64,000 bases of DNA from Nymphaea colorata (Eukaryota; Streptophyta; Magnoliopsida; Nymphaeales; Nymphaeaceae): positions 21,792,742-21,856,741 of the forward strand of contig NC_045141.1 of the NCBI RefSeq assembly GCF_008831285.2, written 5' to 3'. A model generated the notes under the pieces. That model saw only the letters and a list, made by a program, of their open reading frames with translations, ran no database searches and had not been told where the DNA came from. The position numbers were made by a program, and so were the translations under genes. Positions 14,180-27,500 of the stretch are shown here, in pieces. Position 1 is the stretch's first letter, and the number at the start of each line of letters is the position of its first letter.

Positions 14180-16164
14180 AGGCTTCCCTCTCTCAATCCC
14201 CGGTAGATATATAGAAATTTGTATCAGAAAGGAGAAGAACTCGCTAATTCTTTCGACCAATGTCTTCGAATAAAATAATTCAAATACTCAACAAATTCCG
14301 ATAAAGAAGGCAACACAGTGTCTGTTCGTTCTTGCAGAAAAAATATACACAGCTATACACGAAAGCAAAAAACACCAACCAAGGAAAAACCCAAAGGAAG
14401 GAAGCCTTTTATGGTGTCGGAAAAAAAACTCAAAATAGCGGAAACGGAGTGAATGAAAACTCAGTAGATTGAAATGGGTTCCATTAGAGTTCTATCTACA
14501 ATCCTTGAGAGCTAAAACCCAACAAAAATTATCTCTGAATTCATCCGGAAATGGGTTGAAAATGGAAGCAAGGAGGAGGAAGAGGAGGGAGGCATGACCT
14601 TTTCTATATTTGGTCTAATTGCATTACTTTTTTCTGACGTCAAATTTTATGAAATGCATTAAATAAATTTTTTAATTCATTTTCCTGTGTAAATGGATAG
14701 CCAAACCGGTGAAGCAACTTCTCATGCATATCATGTTGACTCGACGGCTTGAACCTTCTTTTCTTCTCTTCGTCTACCTTTTGTTTATTTTCCGATGAAA
14801 ACAGAAAAATATTAAATCTGATAAAAGCGATAGTGCAACGTCAATTCTCAATTACGATTAATTTTATGATTAAATTTTCAGGAAAATGTGCTCACCCTGT
14901 CCCTTTTCGTTAAAAAAAAAAAAAAAAATTCTTTTGAGAGCCAAATGTTTGGTAATAATTACAAAAACGGGCCTTCACTTTTCATGCTTCCAATTAAAAC
15001 TTGTTCCTCTCTATAAACTCACAACAACTCAGAAGCATTTGATTGAAACCATAATAATGTAGTTTTTCTGCTACCATCAAAGCTAACAAGCATTTTAAAT
15101 TAAAAAAAAAAAAATTAACGTTTTCAATATATCAACCTTCTAATACCATTTCTAGCAAAATACAGTTTTAAAGTTCGTAATCTGAAGTCTAATTTATCAT
15201 TACGATGAATATTTGGATGAAAAGTAAAAAGTTTTAAAAAGAAAAGAAAAAAAAAAAAAGTCTTCCTGTAGCCGTCCAAAACAGCCAGCCTCCTGCTTTA
15301 GAACTATAATATTTAATGGTGGTGTAACCATGTGCTCATGCTCTTCAAAATGACAACTATGTCCCTTTCCCTTGGTACGAAGGTGGAACTGCGCCGGTTC
15401 GAGAACTCCACTCAGTCAGATCTACCTTTATTAGATTCGATGTTAGTTGGACCTTTCTTAATTGGGTTTGGATTTGGATTTGGATTTGGACTTCGACTTG
15501 TACTGGGATGTTAGCTGCCAACTTTGAATATATCCGGGTCGGATCTTGATCGAATTGGTCTCCCATCCAGATCCAGTTTGATTAGTGTTTAAACCCATGT
15601 TACTTTACCAGGTTCGACTAAACGGATCCAGTTCAGGTCAGTAATGGGATCTTACTGATCCGATGACGTTTGAGTTAATAATTAATTGTTTGGAAACCCA
15701 TGTTTGTTCCATAACGCCACAGAATAAAAAGTGAGTCACAAATATTTGTTTTCGTTTGGTATAATAGGAGGAGTTTGAAAAAAATACGGTAAAGTTTTTA
15801 AGAAAATTAAAAATAATTAAGAATTAGGGAAAAGTAAAATAAATGGGAAATTAATAAGACGACATCGTACATAAAGAATAAATAAGAATTAGAAAATGGA
15901 ACAAGCAGTTTGACATTAGAAAAACATGAAAAAATGTTTAATTGTAAAAGAAACTGGGAAAAACAAATGACGTTTAAAAAAAAGATTTTTTTTTTTTTTT
16001 TTGCTTAAGAAACTCTGGCATGGTTACAACTAAATTCAGATCTTCAACTGCAGTGACAATGTTGAGCATATAAAAATGTCGTTTTACAATGAAAAAATCA
16101 TCGCAAAATCGACAAAAAAAAAATTCAAGTTCCAATGCATTAAGAAGCATGTTTTATGTTTAAT

Positions 16165-16320
16165 CGGCAGGGGGGCAGATGTAGGAGTTTTTTGTTGCAG
16201 AGATTGAATTATAGATTCAAAATTTTAACAAGGGCCGAAATATAAATTTTTATATTTTGAATATAGATTAAACTAAATTTTTTAAAATTTAATCCTCTAA
16301 AAATCGGAGGAGAGGCCATG
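16165..16320 (+). repeat. Decayed CAGGGG-headed dispersed repeat
   Basis: It starts with a GGCAGGGGGGCAG-like head, followed by an AT-rich body with runs of AAATTTT, and ends at a GGAGGAGAGGCCATGG-like boundary. The layout resembles the elements near 34.37 kb and 37.56 kb. This is a family resemblance by eye only. Confidence 0.35.
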
Positions 16321-16653
16321 GCTTTATTTATGACGCAGAGACCTTAAGCATTAAACTTGTTTATTCCCAAAACAATAACATCAATGAGTCGTCTTTACAT
16401 AGATGAATGACATTTTATAAGTAATTAAATGTTGGAATAATAGATATACAAGTCCTTTTGTGGGTTCAATTGAAGCTAAACTAAAAAAGGTGGAGATGTC
16501 TGTGAAAACTAATTAATTCCCCTTTTTTTGGGAAGAAATGAGAAGGCAAAATTAAGCTAAACAAAGATGAGGGAGACCTTTATGAAAATTAATTGCCCTT
16601 TTAAATAAATCATTGATAGGTTGGGAGCAATCAATTCTCACAACTATTCCCTC

Positions 16654-16901
16654 CATAGTTGGTAAACCCATGACTCGGACTTAGATCAGCACATGACTAA
16701 CGGGTCACAGGGTCAGCGAATTGACTCATTGACTCAGTCGAGTTTTAAATAACCTGAATAAGGATGAGTTAGGGCCGAGTCAGGACAAGTTAGACCCAGT
16801 CAGGGGCAAGCCAGCCCAACTTTGATTCATGGCTAGGTTTTTTAGCGATCCGAGCTGACTCTGGCGATTCTTGAGCCAACTTGGCGAGTCAGCCAACTAT
16901 G
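16654..16901. mobile_element. GAGTC-rich non-autonomous element with short terminal inverted repeats
   Basis: The ends are CATAGTTGG (16654-16662) and its exact complement CCAACTATG (16893-16901). The 248-bp interior is full of GACTCG/CGAGTC motifs and is richer in GC than its AT-rich surroundings. No convincing target duplication was found, so the boundaries are tentative. The structure resembles small DNA-transposon derivatives (MITEs) common in plants. No coding capacity. Confidence 0.45.
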
Positions 16902-19900
16902 ATTGCCCCTTCCCCATATAATACTGGAAATTGTGGACTAATTAAGTTGGAGGCACATGATGTTGGGGTCCAGCATCCCCTTGGTCACTCATGACCTTGC
17001 ACTCTCAACGCCCTGGTTATTGCTATACGTGTTTGATAATTTAGTTGATAACACACATGATTTGTCCTTTCAGAGCCACCCATCTCCGTGTCCCCATTGT
17101 TCTCAATCAAAAGATTCTATCTGTTTGTCCATAGTGCCACCCCAAATAAGCACTGGAACATGTTTGGTGCGGAACAAACCTGTCCCAGTGGACCCAAAAT
17201 ATAATCCAAGGCATGCATATATGACTGAATTCAAATCTACCTATTAGAATTTTTTGAAAGAAGATGCATGTGATCTGGCAAATTTTCTTTGGGTTTTTTT
17301 TTTTTTTTGTAGATTAAATTTGCAATAATTCGTTATTGCAAGAAAAGTAAAAGGTTAGGAAATTAAAACAGTAAAGAAGAAAATTCCAAGTGTTCCTTCT
17401 GCCCTTTGACTGTCCATTTAGGACCATGCCGAGTTTGACTGGGTCAAGCATTCCACGGAGCGTTCGAATAAGTCAAGCATCCAGTTTTGCAGCCAATCAC
17501 ATGCAAGCTAGGGGCCAAGTGGACGGCCTAAGATGGACGTGACAGCAGAAGAAACAAATGTTGGCCGTCCATCTTTTGATGGCTTTATCTCGTGTCCACT
17601 AGCTGGGACACATGACCGGAATGGGCCGATCAAGAAAATTGACCGAGCCCACAGAGCATTTAATGTCTTCCTTGCTTCTTTTCTTTGTTTTTTTTTTCTA
17701 AGGAGGTTGACTTTGACCGGCTTAGACTAAGCCCACCCTTTTAAGCCAAGTGGGTCTGATTCAATCACGCAGATCTTTAAATACTTGGCAAAACCTCAGT
17801 TAAATGATCCGTATAAATATTTTATACAAGTTAAAAGCCAAGTATTTGAGCATGATAAGTTAAAAGAATGCCCATTTTCAAAATTTTCCTAGGAAAATAG
17901 TTTCAAGTATTTAAAAATTGATTGGAAACATAAAAACTTTGTCAATAAGAAGGTTGAATAAGATAAAAGAAAACGAGCGCTTCAATACCAAGAAGATGAT
18001 TTTACTAGGAAAAGGTGATCAAGTAGTGGTGCGTTTTATTCGCTCAATATTTTACTTGAAAAGTTGTGTTCCCAGAAGCAAGTGTTTGATCTTGAGTGAC
18101 AAAGTAATAAAGAAAAGCTTAATACGAGGGTGGAAACATTGGAGCCGTGTATTAAATGAGTGGCCAAGGGCAAACTCATCAATATGTTATTCGAATATTC
18201 TACATCAATAAATAAAAGCGACGAATTTTTTAAACTATTATTCATTTTGTACCTACCGCACCCTGACATGCACATTTTTTTGAGTGAACCACAAAGAATT
18301 TGGTTTTTCTTTTTTCGTAAAAGAAATTTCTTTAATATCTTACAAAAAAGAATTGTTTACATTGGTTTGTTGGAGATTTCTCTGAACCAGCCCTAGACCT
18401 TGAGAACAAGAGGAAATTATTCAAACACATTAATTTTGTTGGTGAAGAAGCACAAGGTTTTCTTGAGGGGCAGGCCGACAGTCTAACATCTGAATCCGAG
18501 TAGAGTCAAACTGAATTCAAATCTAAAAAATACATGATGCAATTAAAAAATTTTATTTTTTTCAATGTAATTTTTTTTTTCATTGACCGGAGTGGGGCCA
18601 TGGCCTAGGCGGACCGCCCTTTCCCTCCACCCCTATGAAGAAGTGGGCCTGTTCTGGTTGCCCTTAGTCTTTCAATGACTTTGATGGGGTGATAGCGAGT
18701 CGTGCTTGTTTGATGGACAAACACGGGTTGTCCTAGACAAACGGCCAAAGCGGCCACCATAGGCTTGTAGTGAGGGGTATTAGATTCAAAGCTTTACATG
18801 GCTTATAATAGCTAAAAGAAAAACTAATAATATTATTGAATTTGAAAGTCTTAAATGAAAGAAAAACAAATTTAAGCATATTTATGTCATACAACTAAAA
18901 GTAAGGTGTAATTTTGTGAATTTCATTTTAATTGGGATTAAGCTGATCATTACCAAGTGTTACATGAAAATGACAAGATTCCATATTGATATATGGGAAT
19001 GGGTAAGCTTAAAGCTACTTTGGTTGATTTGATTGTCCTTTCTTTCAAATTTTATCATCTCATAGAAAGCAAAAACTTGCCACCTAAAGAGCCACCAAAT
19101 TGCACTCTTATTTCAACATTTTTGAAACAAATAGAACCTGATAGAAATCTAAGGAGGCGTTGGATGACACCTTCCTCTAACTCAGTTTCTTTTTTTTCTT
19201 TTTTCTTTTTTCTTTTTTTTAAGTTTGATTTTCAAAAACAAGTTTTTTAATGAGCTTTTCAAATTTGGTTTGTTTTGTTTGAGTGATACACTCAAAAACC
19301 CTTTTTCTTTTTTTTTATATAACCTGAGAGGATTAGGTTTTTCACTTCCTTTTACAAGATCAGATTTTGTCAAAACCAAGTTTGAGAAAACCCAATTTTG
19401 ATAGCAAGAGAAACCCTTCAAAAACAGGGTTTTGGAGAGAAAAATCTGCAAAACTTGGTTTTGGGATGTCATCAAGACCGCAAAGTAACAACAGACAAGA
19501 GCTCAAGTTTTATATGACAGGTTAAGATCTTTCAATTGAACATGCCAAGAGCTCCCATCACTTTGATTGCAAATAAGAAACAATATAAGCAAGAAGAAGA
19601 AACTTCAAATTCGAAGTCAAATTACGCTAATTCTTTGGGATATAGTGATTCAGCATGGTTTTGAGTTGCTTTCTTTCATAACTCTTGACACTACATGTGC
19701 TTATGTTTTTCTCTGTGTTGGGTTCACTGTCTCTCATGAACCTGCCCATACTGCTGCAAGATTACTGCTAAAGGACTGCACTTTCAAAGTGAATCTTCTT
19801 CAATCTGTGCCCAAATCATCCACTTTGTGCTATATGTCTCCTTGCTTCGAACAAGCCATCGTAGCACGACGGTGATGCCCATTACTTCTCCCACTAGGAA

Positions 19901-22866
19901 GCCAATCCTCTGCTTCCACATGCAAATTCGTCAAAAGTGTAAGAAAAGTCGACCTTGATATTCCCACCCTGTGTTGGAGTAATCCACCTCTCTTCGTATA
20001 CAAGTTAAAGAAGATGGTGCAGTTGATTCTTCTACTCGGTAATCTGTGCCAATGTGCAAATGAAATGTTCCAAAACCAGAATGATGTAATTTACTTTAGT
20101 ACTTCTTCTTCTTAACTAGAAGAAGTCAAAATGAAGACATATACTTCTGGATTTTGGAGAGAAATTCCTTGATCTACTTGGACCTTTAAAGTTGCGTGAG
20201 ATGGCTTCTGTCAAACGCCAACTTTCTGAAGTTATCTACTGACGTCCCGTCATCTTTCCCTTCTTAGAGTGCTCAAGTTTGACTCGTATAATCCATGGCG
20301 TCAAGTCAAATTCCTGGTAAAATCTTCTCTCTCTAGCTTGGCAAGTGAAATTTTATGAAGATTCTCAACAACTTCCCACAACACATGCACGATTATGTAC
20401 TACATTTACTTAAAACGGACGGTTTGAATTCTAAAAAGATATGGTTTGTTTGCACTAGCAGTTTATGAAAAATTTAGGATGTTGATTCTAAAACTTTTAT
20501 TGCATTCTTCATCAGATAGTCTGAGTTATTGCCTAGGGAGTGTGTATGTGTGAACAAGGTCACAGAAAAAGAGGAAGAGAGAGAGAGAGAGAGAGAGAGA
20601 AGTTGAAAAGGAACGGTCAGGTAGGGAAAGGAGAGAACTAGTTGCTGAAAAGTTATGGCTGTCCAGGAAAGTGTTCATGCTGTCAACCCACATCGGTCCA
20701 CCGGGCTCACTCGTTAATTTTTAATCGGAAGATCTCAATGAGGATCTTTTGCTCCAAAAGGGCCAAAAGAGAAAGTTCTTCAACTTTCGGTGTAGTTTAC
20801 AAAACAGGAGGAGTTTTGGAACATGATCTTGTTAGTTTTCGGAGCTCTGGGACTAACATAGATGAACAGATTGAAAACCACATGAATCACTAATTTAATT
20901 AACCTGCGCCACGAATGTAGGTTATGATCAAGCAAACGGACAATTTACAAGGATAAGATTAGATTTTCTTCAACATGAGACCATTTTCATGCACGAATTT
21001 CTAGGCAATAAAACTACTGAAATACTCGATCTGACTAGTGTAGATTTCCTGAATAAATTTATCTTTTATCATCCACATGTATTGGTTCTGATTTGTGAAG
21101 ATTCAAGTTGGGTGGTGTAGAACCTTTAGATACAATCACCACCTTCGGGAAAAAAAATTTTACAAGTAGAAGAATACAAGAAGAAGAAGAAGAAAAAGTG
21201 TCATCTTTCCAAAAGCGAAAATGACAAATGCATGTTGGCTTTATGGGCCTGGAACTCGTGCCACTGCCCAATTATACTTTACATGAAACCAGGCACGGGA
21301 TCCTAGAGAGAAAATGTACATCTCTCTTTCCCCACTCTCTCTCTCTTTCTCTCGCTAGATGTGTCTCACATTTTGTTTGTCTTTATCTACTTTGAACTCA
21401 ACTCATGGGGCGAAAATTGAGCCTTTTATAGTTTCCATAACTTAGAACCATTAGAGTGCATTGCATATGTTCTTAAGTGGAGATGAGCAAACAATTCAGA
21501 TATGGTTATAGGGCTTGCTTTTTAGCAGTACTAGTCCAATTCAAATCCGATTTTCATGTATTTGGATAATTTGATTTGAATCGAAGCCATTTGAACAATT
21601 GTTGTCTCTTATTGCCAGCGATTAAATTGCAAAAAGTAGAGGTGTACCGAGAGGTGAAATCTAACTCCCTGCACCCGGTGTTCAAGGCTGCTTCAGAACA
21701 TGGGTGGCTGTGCATGGCAAATTTTGAAAAGTGACCAACTCCAATTAATCCTAAAAAGGCGTGAAAGTGCAAAAATATTCATATGGCAAAGAATATGTAC
21801 GAAAAAATTTATCGTTGTGCGTATTCAAGTGAACGGCTAACTGGGAAAAAAGAAAGGGAAAAAGGTGGAAGACGAGAAACATGACACAAAAAAAAATCGG
21901 ATAGAAAAATTTTCACCAATTTCTTTTGTTGGTAACAGTGAGGGATGACAGGCAGGCCAACTCCATCTACTAATGCAACAACCACGTCCGAGCTTGCTCT
22001 TCCATGGACATAGAAATTTACAGAGTTACGAAGTTATAATGGTGAAGATCCACCTTGAAACGGAAAGACTGCAAATGGAATCCATGGATTTACAGAAGTT
22101 CACTGTCGAGGGCCTCTACAGGCCAAAAATCTGGTCTGAAAAATTACTCAATTCCTGGACATTTTCATTTCCACGAGAATGTCAGGAAATAGTTAAAAAT
22201 AGAAACCAACGGAAGGTAGACTGCCAATGGAAGTTATTTTTTTAATAGTTTGTGATACATTTTTTGTGAACAGTGGACTACTCTCGAACATGTTGGCATA
22301 CACGAAAGAATCAACATTGCCTGATATTGCTATATAGAAACTAAAATAACCAATAATATCAGAAATTGAAAAAGAAAACCAATTAGCACTAATGTAGTTT
22401 AACATGTTTGCGATATAACAATGATTCAATCAACAATGTACCCACCCATGGAGTCACCAACGAAAACCGCGAACTTAATAATAGCGGGAAAGGAATTAAG
22501 TTAAACAATTCTATTTCTGTATCGCTCTCCAAAGACACCAAGCTCTCAGGCTTCCAATAACTTGATATTTTCAAGGTACCATATAGAAACCAACTGCTGA
22601 TGTGCTGCTGTTTAGAAATATTCGACACAACAGTTTGCCTCCTCCGCAAACCATATCTAACCTTGTAATTTTTAACAGAAACAAAAAGCTGCTCTCTGTC
22701 GATATCGATGCTTGATTCTTGTTACTCCAGACACTCGGGCAGACATCCATGATTAAACGCAACCAGGCCAATTTTTCATTTCAACATCTTGGCATTGTAG
22801 ATTTCCATGTACGTATACCTTCGGTTGCATCAACTGTCCAAAACATGCAAATAAATTCATACTTGA

Positions 22867-24454
22867 CTATGACGTACAATTCCACAGAGATGAGACTGAA
22901 CAACAAACAAGCAAGTTTTCCCAAGTCGCGCGCATTTTCAGATGAGGAAACACCATGATAACTGAACAAACTAGAAAACAAGAAAGTGGCGTGGACTTTA
23001 CCAGTATAATAGGTGGTAATGAGAACTGAATCTGCAGCCTTGAGAAGCCATCCACAGCAAATAAACACTTGAACCCAGGAATGCTTGAATGCCCACTGTG
23101 CATAAATTAAATGGTCAAGGGCTTACAATAGAAAAGGAACTGCTAGAAAAAATATGTCCAAAGTTTCTCTTTTTTTTTTTTAATTTTTCTCCTTGATGCC
23201 AGGGTGACTCTTTAGGGTTGTTTAGTAGGCATTTTCTAAGTCACTGCAGCAACTTGAACAACCCAATGCTAAAAGAAAGCTACTCTTTGGAAAAGGAAAA
23301 AGTGAACACAAAAGAAATTACATTTCTTTTGCATATGAATTTGCTTGTCGAGAATAAAATGAAACAAGTAAAGCTTAACTCACTTCAAAAGATAGGTGAA
23401 GTTTCCATGTTGAAATTCTTCAATGGTAATGCCTTCTTCTTTTGAGTACCTTTAGTGAAGTACAATCCCAACAAAAGCACATGAGGAAAGTAAACGAACT
23501 ACAGGATACAACATCTCCTCTAACATTAGAGCGTAAAACCAATTCCACATAATATCTACTGATAAATGAATGGGAAAAACATGTCGACCCAAAGGATTTC
23601 AGGATAAGGCCATGTGGGCTGGTTAGGAGAACAGAATCTAGAGTTGCATAAAATGTCAATGGCTGCAATCACCATACATCAGCACTAAGGTATGTAAGTA
23701 TGTAACAAACTTCTGTTTTTTTAAGTGCTTTAATATGAAATAGCTCAATCATAAGAAATAGATTGTAAAAAAGAGTATAAGGCATTCAAAGAAAGTAGGG
23801 TAAAGAAAATTTTGATATGTAAGAGAAAACAGGAACAGAGGATGAGAGAGAGAGCAGGGGAAGTTTCAACATTGGGAGTCCACAGATTGCACAAAGGGGA
23901 GGTATGGAGTTGCTCTTTCGCACCTGATCTTCTGTACTTTACATTTTACAGTTCCTTTGAAAGGCTCACACTGAAGTTGGTTATTGCTTTCTTTACTGAT
24001 TGTGAAGGGATTTTTTAGGTTACAATTAATATTGATCTCTTAAGAGATGTTCAACGTAACCATGGACAAATACTGTTTTTAGGTTAATACTATTTCCTCA
24101 GCAAGCTATCCTTCTCTAAGAAAACATAATCATGAATAAGTATTCTTCGTCGGTTAATACTATTCTTTAGGCAAAAGAGAGAGAGAGAGAGAGAGAGAGG
24201 GCAACATAAAATACTTAGAGATGCAGTCCTTCCATCTATGCTGAAACCAACTGTGCATGTTCCTTGATAAGTCTCAAGGTCCAAGCAAATACAGGCTCTT
24301 CAAAGAGGCTGCTTTGATACAACTTAGAAGCAGGTGCAGCGGTGCAGGTGTAGGTGCAGCAACTGACAATTTGCTTTCTTTTTTGCTGAATCATAAATAG
24401 AACCGTAATTTGTTAATGTTGTTGTTTGTGGACAATTATACAGTTATATATACA

Positions 24455-24492
<38 letters not shown>

Positions 24493-24527
24493 CATATATA
24501 TATACACATATATATATATATATATAC

Positions 24528-24566
<39 letters not shown>

Positions 24567-27500
24567 CTGAAACCATGTTCTTTTTGGTAAATACCATACC
24601 CGCACTCTGAACCTGTGTGACATAGCTGAATGTAGAAGGAACAATTTTTGACATTTTATCATAAGCAACAAACGTTCTCAAAGACGAGTCATACAAGTTT
24701 CTTTTTATGATTCAAGCATCACCATATCCACTAGAACGAAGGGATACAAATTGATAATAAAAAAAATTCTATCAACACAAGGGAGATTTTCAAAGGATTA
24801 AAAACAATGAGGAATCCTTGAAAAATCCACCAAGCACCATATATGCAGCTTAATATTAAAAATTCATATTCAGCATAAACTTGGCCAACAAGGAATAAAA
24901 CACCAAGAAAGACTAAATATACCTCCATGGAGACTTGTTCTCACAAAATCGGGAAATTCCATTCATTGCTGCAAAAGAGTCTACATGAACCAAGCAATCG
25001 GCTGCCTTAGTCGAGCCATCTTCCACTGAAATAGGCATGAATAAAGTGATTGGAGACTGATATGATTATGGAGAAAGTGTAAAATTCAAGAAACAACATT
25101 AATCAAAGAATTCACGTATTAAATTTTTACATTTTAAGAAGAAAGGGGACGGAATTGAACCAGAACAAGTGGTGAACACTTCCAACTAGATGGGAGCATA
25201 CCCCCACAAGCAAGTATGTTTACCAAATATGGCAAGTGGCTCCTTCAGGCCCTTCTGGCCTTCTCCCTCCCCTCCCCACTAACCCACCCACCCACCCCCC
25301 CACCACAAAAAAAAACACACACACACACAAACAAACTAAATGGCAAAATAACTGTAGAGATCAGATTACAAAAATATCCTTTTTTTGAACATAACAGAAA
25401 TAATAAATTTATAAACATGTCAGATTAAAAAGTGTAATGTCTCTCAATAAAATGTCATGCGAAATACCTTTACCTATCTTGTGTAAAGACTTGAGGGCAT
25501 AAGCAGCTGGATAGTTTGAATATGAAGCCACACTTGTGATGACTGAACATCCTAGACTAGATTCATCTTAAAATGTAAGTGAAAGTGATGAATATAAATA
25601 TAAGCCAACTAACAAGATCATGTTATCTAATTATCTAAATGGCACTAACCAACCTGACCAGCAGGGATCCAATCAACATTAGATAAAGCAACTTCCACAC
25701 ATTCTTTTTCCTATTGATATGGCTGCAAAAATCAACTCGTTAAGACTGCTTCACTGACATAGAAACATGGTTCAGTAAACAGAATAGAGTATGGATAGCT
25801 AATGTCTCCCTAAAACTTAACAAGATTAAACATGTGCAGGCATGTGCATGCTCACAACATATGCACGGAGACACAAAAGGACCACAGAAAATTAATGATG
25901 ATATGGGATCTCAAGATGCCATTAAAACATACTTTGCATAAGATTACAGTTGAGTAGACAAAAGCACAAGAAGAAACAAGACACAGACCATTACGTTAAG
26001 ATACACTACTTATGACAGTTTGTGAAACTCAACACAAGTTTGCAAAAGTTTCAGCAGCGTACTCATGATTAACCTACCAAATTGTCACAAAAAAGAACTA
26101 CAGCCTCCACTGATTGCTCAATATTTGATTCAAACAGTCCTAGCAGGACATGTAGCAAACTATAAAAATAATTTGTGTACTATGAAGGCATTTCTGTCAT
26201 TCTTGCAACACTCAGAATTTCCTTTTAGAAGAATGGTTGATTTTATGCAGAATGTCGGACTTAGGTAGTTCAACAAATCCTAGATGGAAACTTCTCATGA
26301 GATCTTTCCCACACCCACAATCGCAACTAGAAATAAGTGTGCAAGTTTGCAAAAAATTTACTGTAAGTTACAGACTTTGCAGCTAACAAAGTGCAGTAAC
26401 CATTAACGAAGTTGAACTTTTGACTTACATCCTAGCAGCTGCAACGGCTGCAGACAAGTTGAACATAGGAACTGATGGGATGATGAAACGGAGCTCCTGC
26501 CACATATTATAATACATAAACCACATGTATATAGTACCAATACAACTCAAATTATCTCAAACCATGCCTCAGCTAGCAAGCAAACCTTGTGTGGGAGCTT
26601 TGAATACAGCATCACAAACAAAAGGACTGGGAGACCATATGGCAACAGTCTCCGGTCAATCAGCATCCCTACCTGCAGGAAATAACCATTTTGTCATACG
26701 AGAAACAAGATAGTAGAGTGCCATGTGAAGGTGCTCTGGGTGTTATCAAAGAGTACCCCTACCAAGTTTATCACAGAAATATGCAAGGTTCAGCATGCAG
26801 TGGCATATATATTATTTTTATTAGTCAATGGCATAGCATCCTTTCCTCCAAAACATAGAAAACTTACAAAATAAAGAACCGTCATACAACAGGCTGGTTA
26901 TTGGTTATCCTTGCTGACAGCTGCCCAAAAATTATAATGGGAACCCTATGCATTACCATTCCCATGGACCACCTACTTTTGATGCCAAGGAGTCAACCAG
27001 ACAGAGATGAATCCACCATGGAAGTTTAAAAGGTTTCATATGCAATTCATATGATTCAAGCAGATTATACCCCAAAATTAAACATACCAATACAGTAAAA
27101 CAGAAGAAGAAAATAGTATGCAGAAAAGAGCTGAAAGGGTTAGCTCGTCACTTGAACTTACCAAGCATAGAGGATATGCGGCAAGCATGGACCGAGGAAG
27201 AGCTGAACTGAAATACCAGTAGAACACATGAGTCTGAATGATAGTCCATGTCAAAGAGAAACATAGCTATGGTCAACGGTGATGTCGTATTTGGACAGGA
27301 TAACTTAATAAGGGCATGTTGTCCATTAGTAGGGGTAGCAGAGGAATGTGTTGTTACATAATCACTAATAACAACAATAAATAACAAGGGACTATTATTA
27401 GTGCAGAAACAGAAACTACAACATAAATGTGTTCTGCATTAGACACGAAGAATAAACCAAATCTGTTTCTATGTTATGACTTTGATCTAGACAAAGACCA

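Larger units (their letters stand above)
14180..22866. other. Gene-poor interval between GATA26-like and ALG12
   Basis: This 8.7-kb stretch separates the 5' end of the GATA gene from the 3' end of ALG12. It holds the GATA promoter and leader just above 14180, many poly-A/poly-T tracts, a (TTTGGA) hexamer run at about 15467-15491, a GAGTC-rich element with short terminal inverted repeats, and a (GA) run at about 20577-20600. The open frames here are short (at most about 100 codons), low in complexity or rich in Lys/Phe, and match no family I know. I see no gene that can be supported. Confidence 0.5.

Noticed and set aside
19182..19475. Lys/Leu/Phe-rich frame of 97 codons on the minus strand
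   Set aside because: Low-complexity composition from poly-T/poly-A tracts; no domain and no neighbouring exons.
24410..24696. Tyr/Ile-rich open frames on both strands
   Set aside because: Direct products of the TA/TACA microsatellite.
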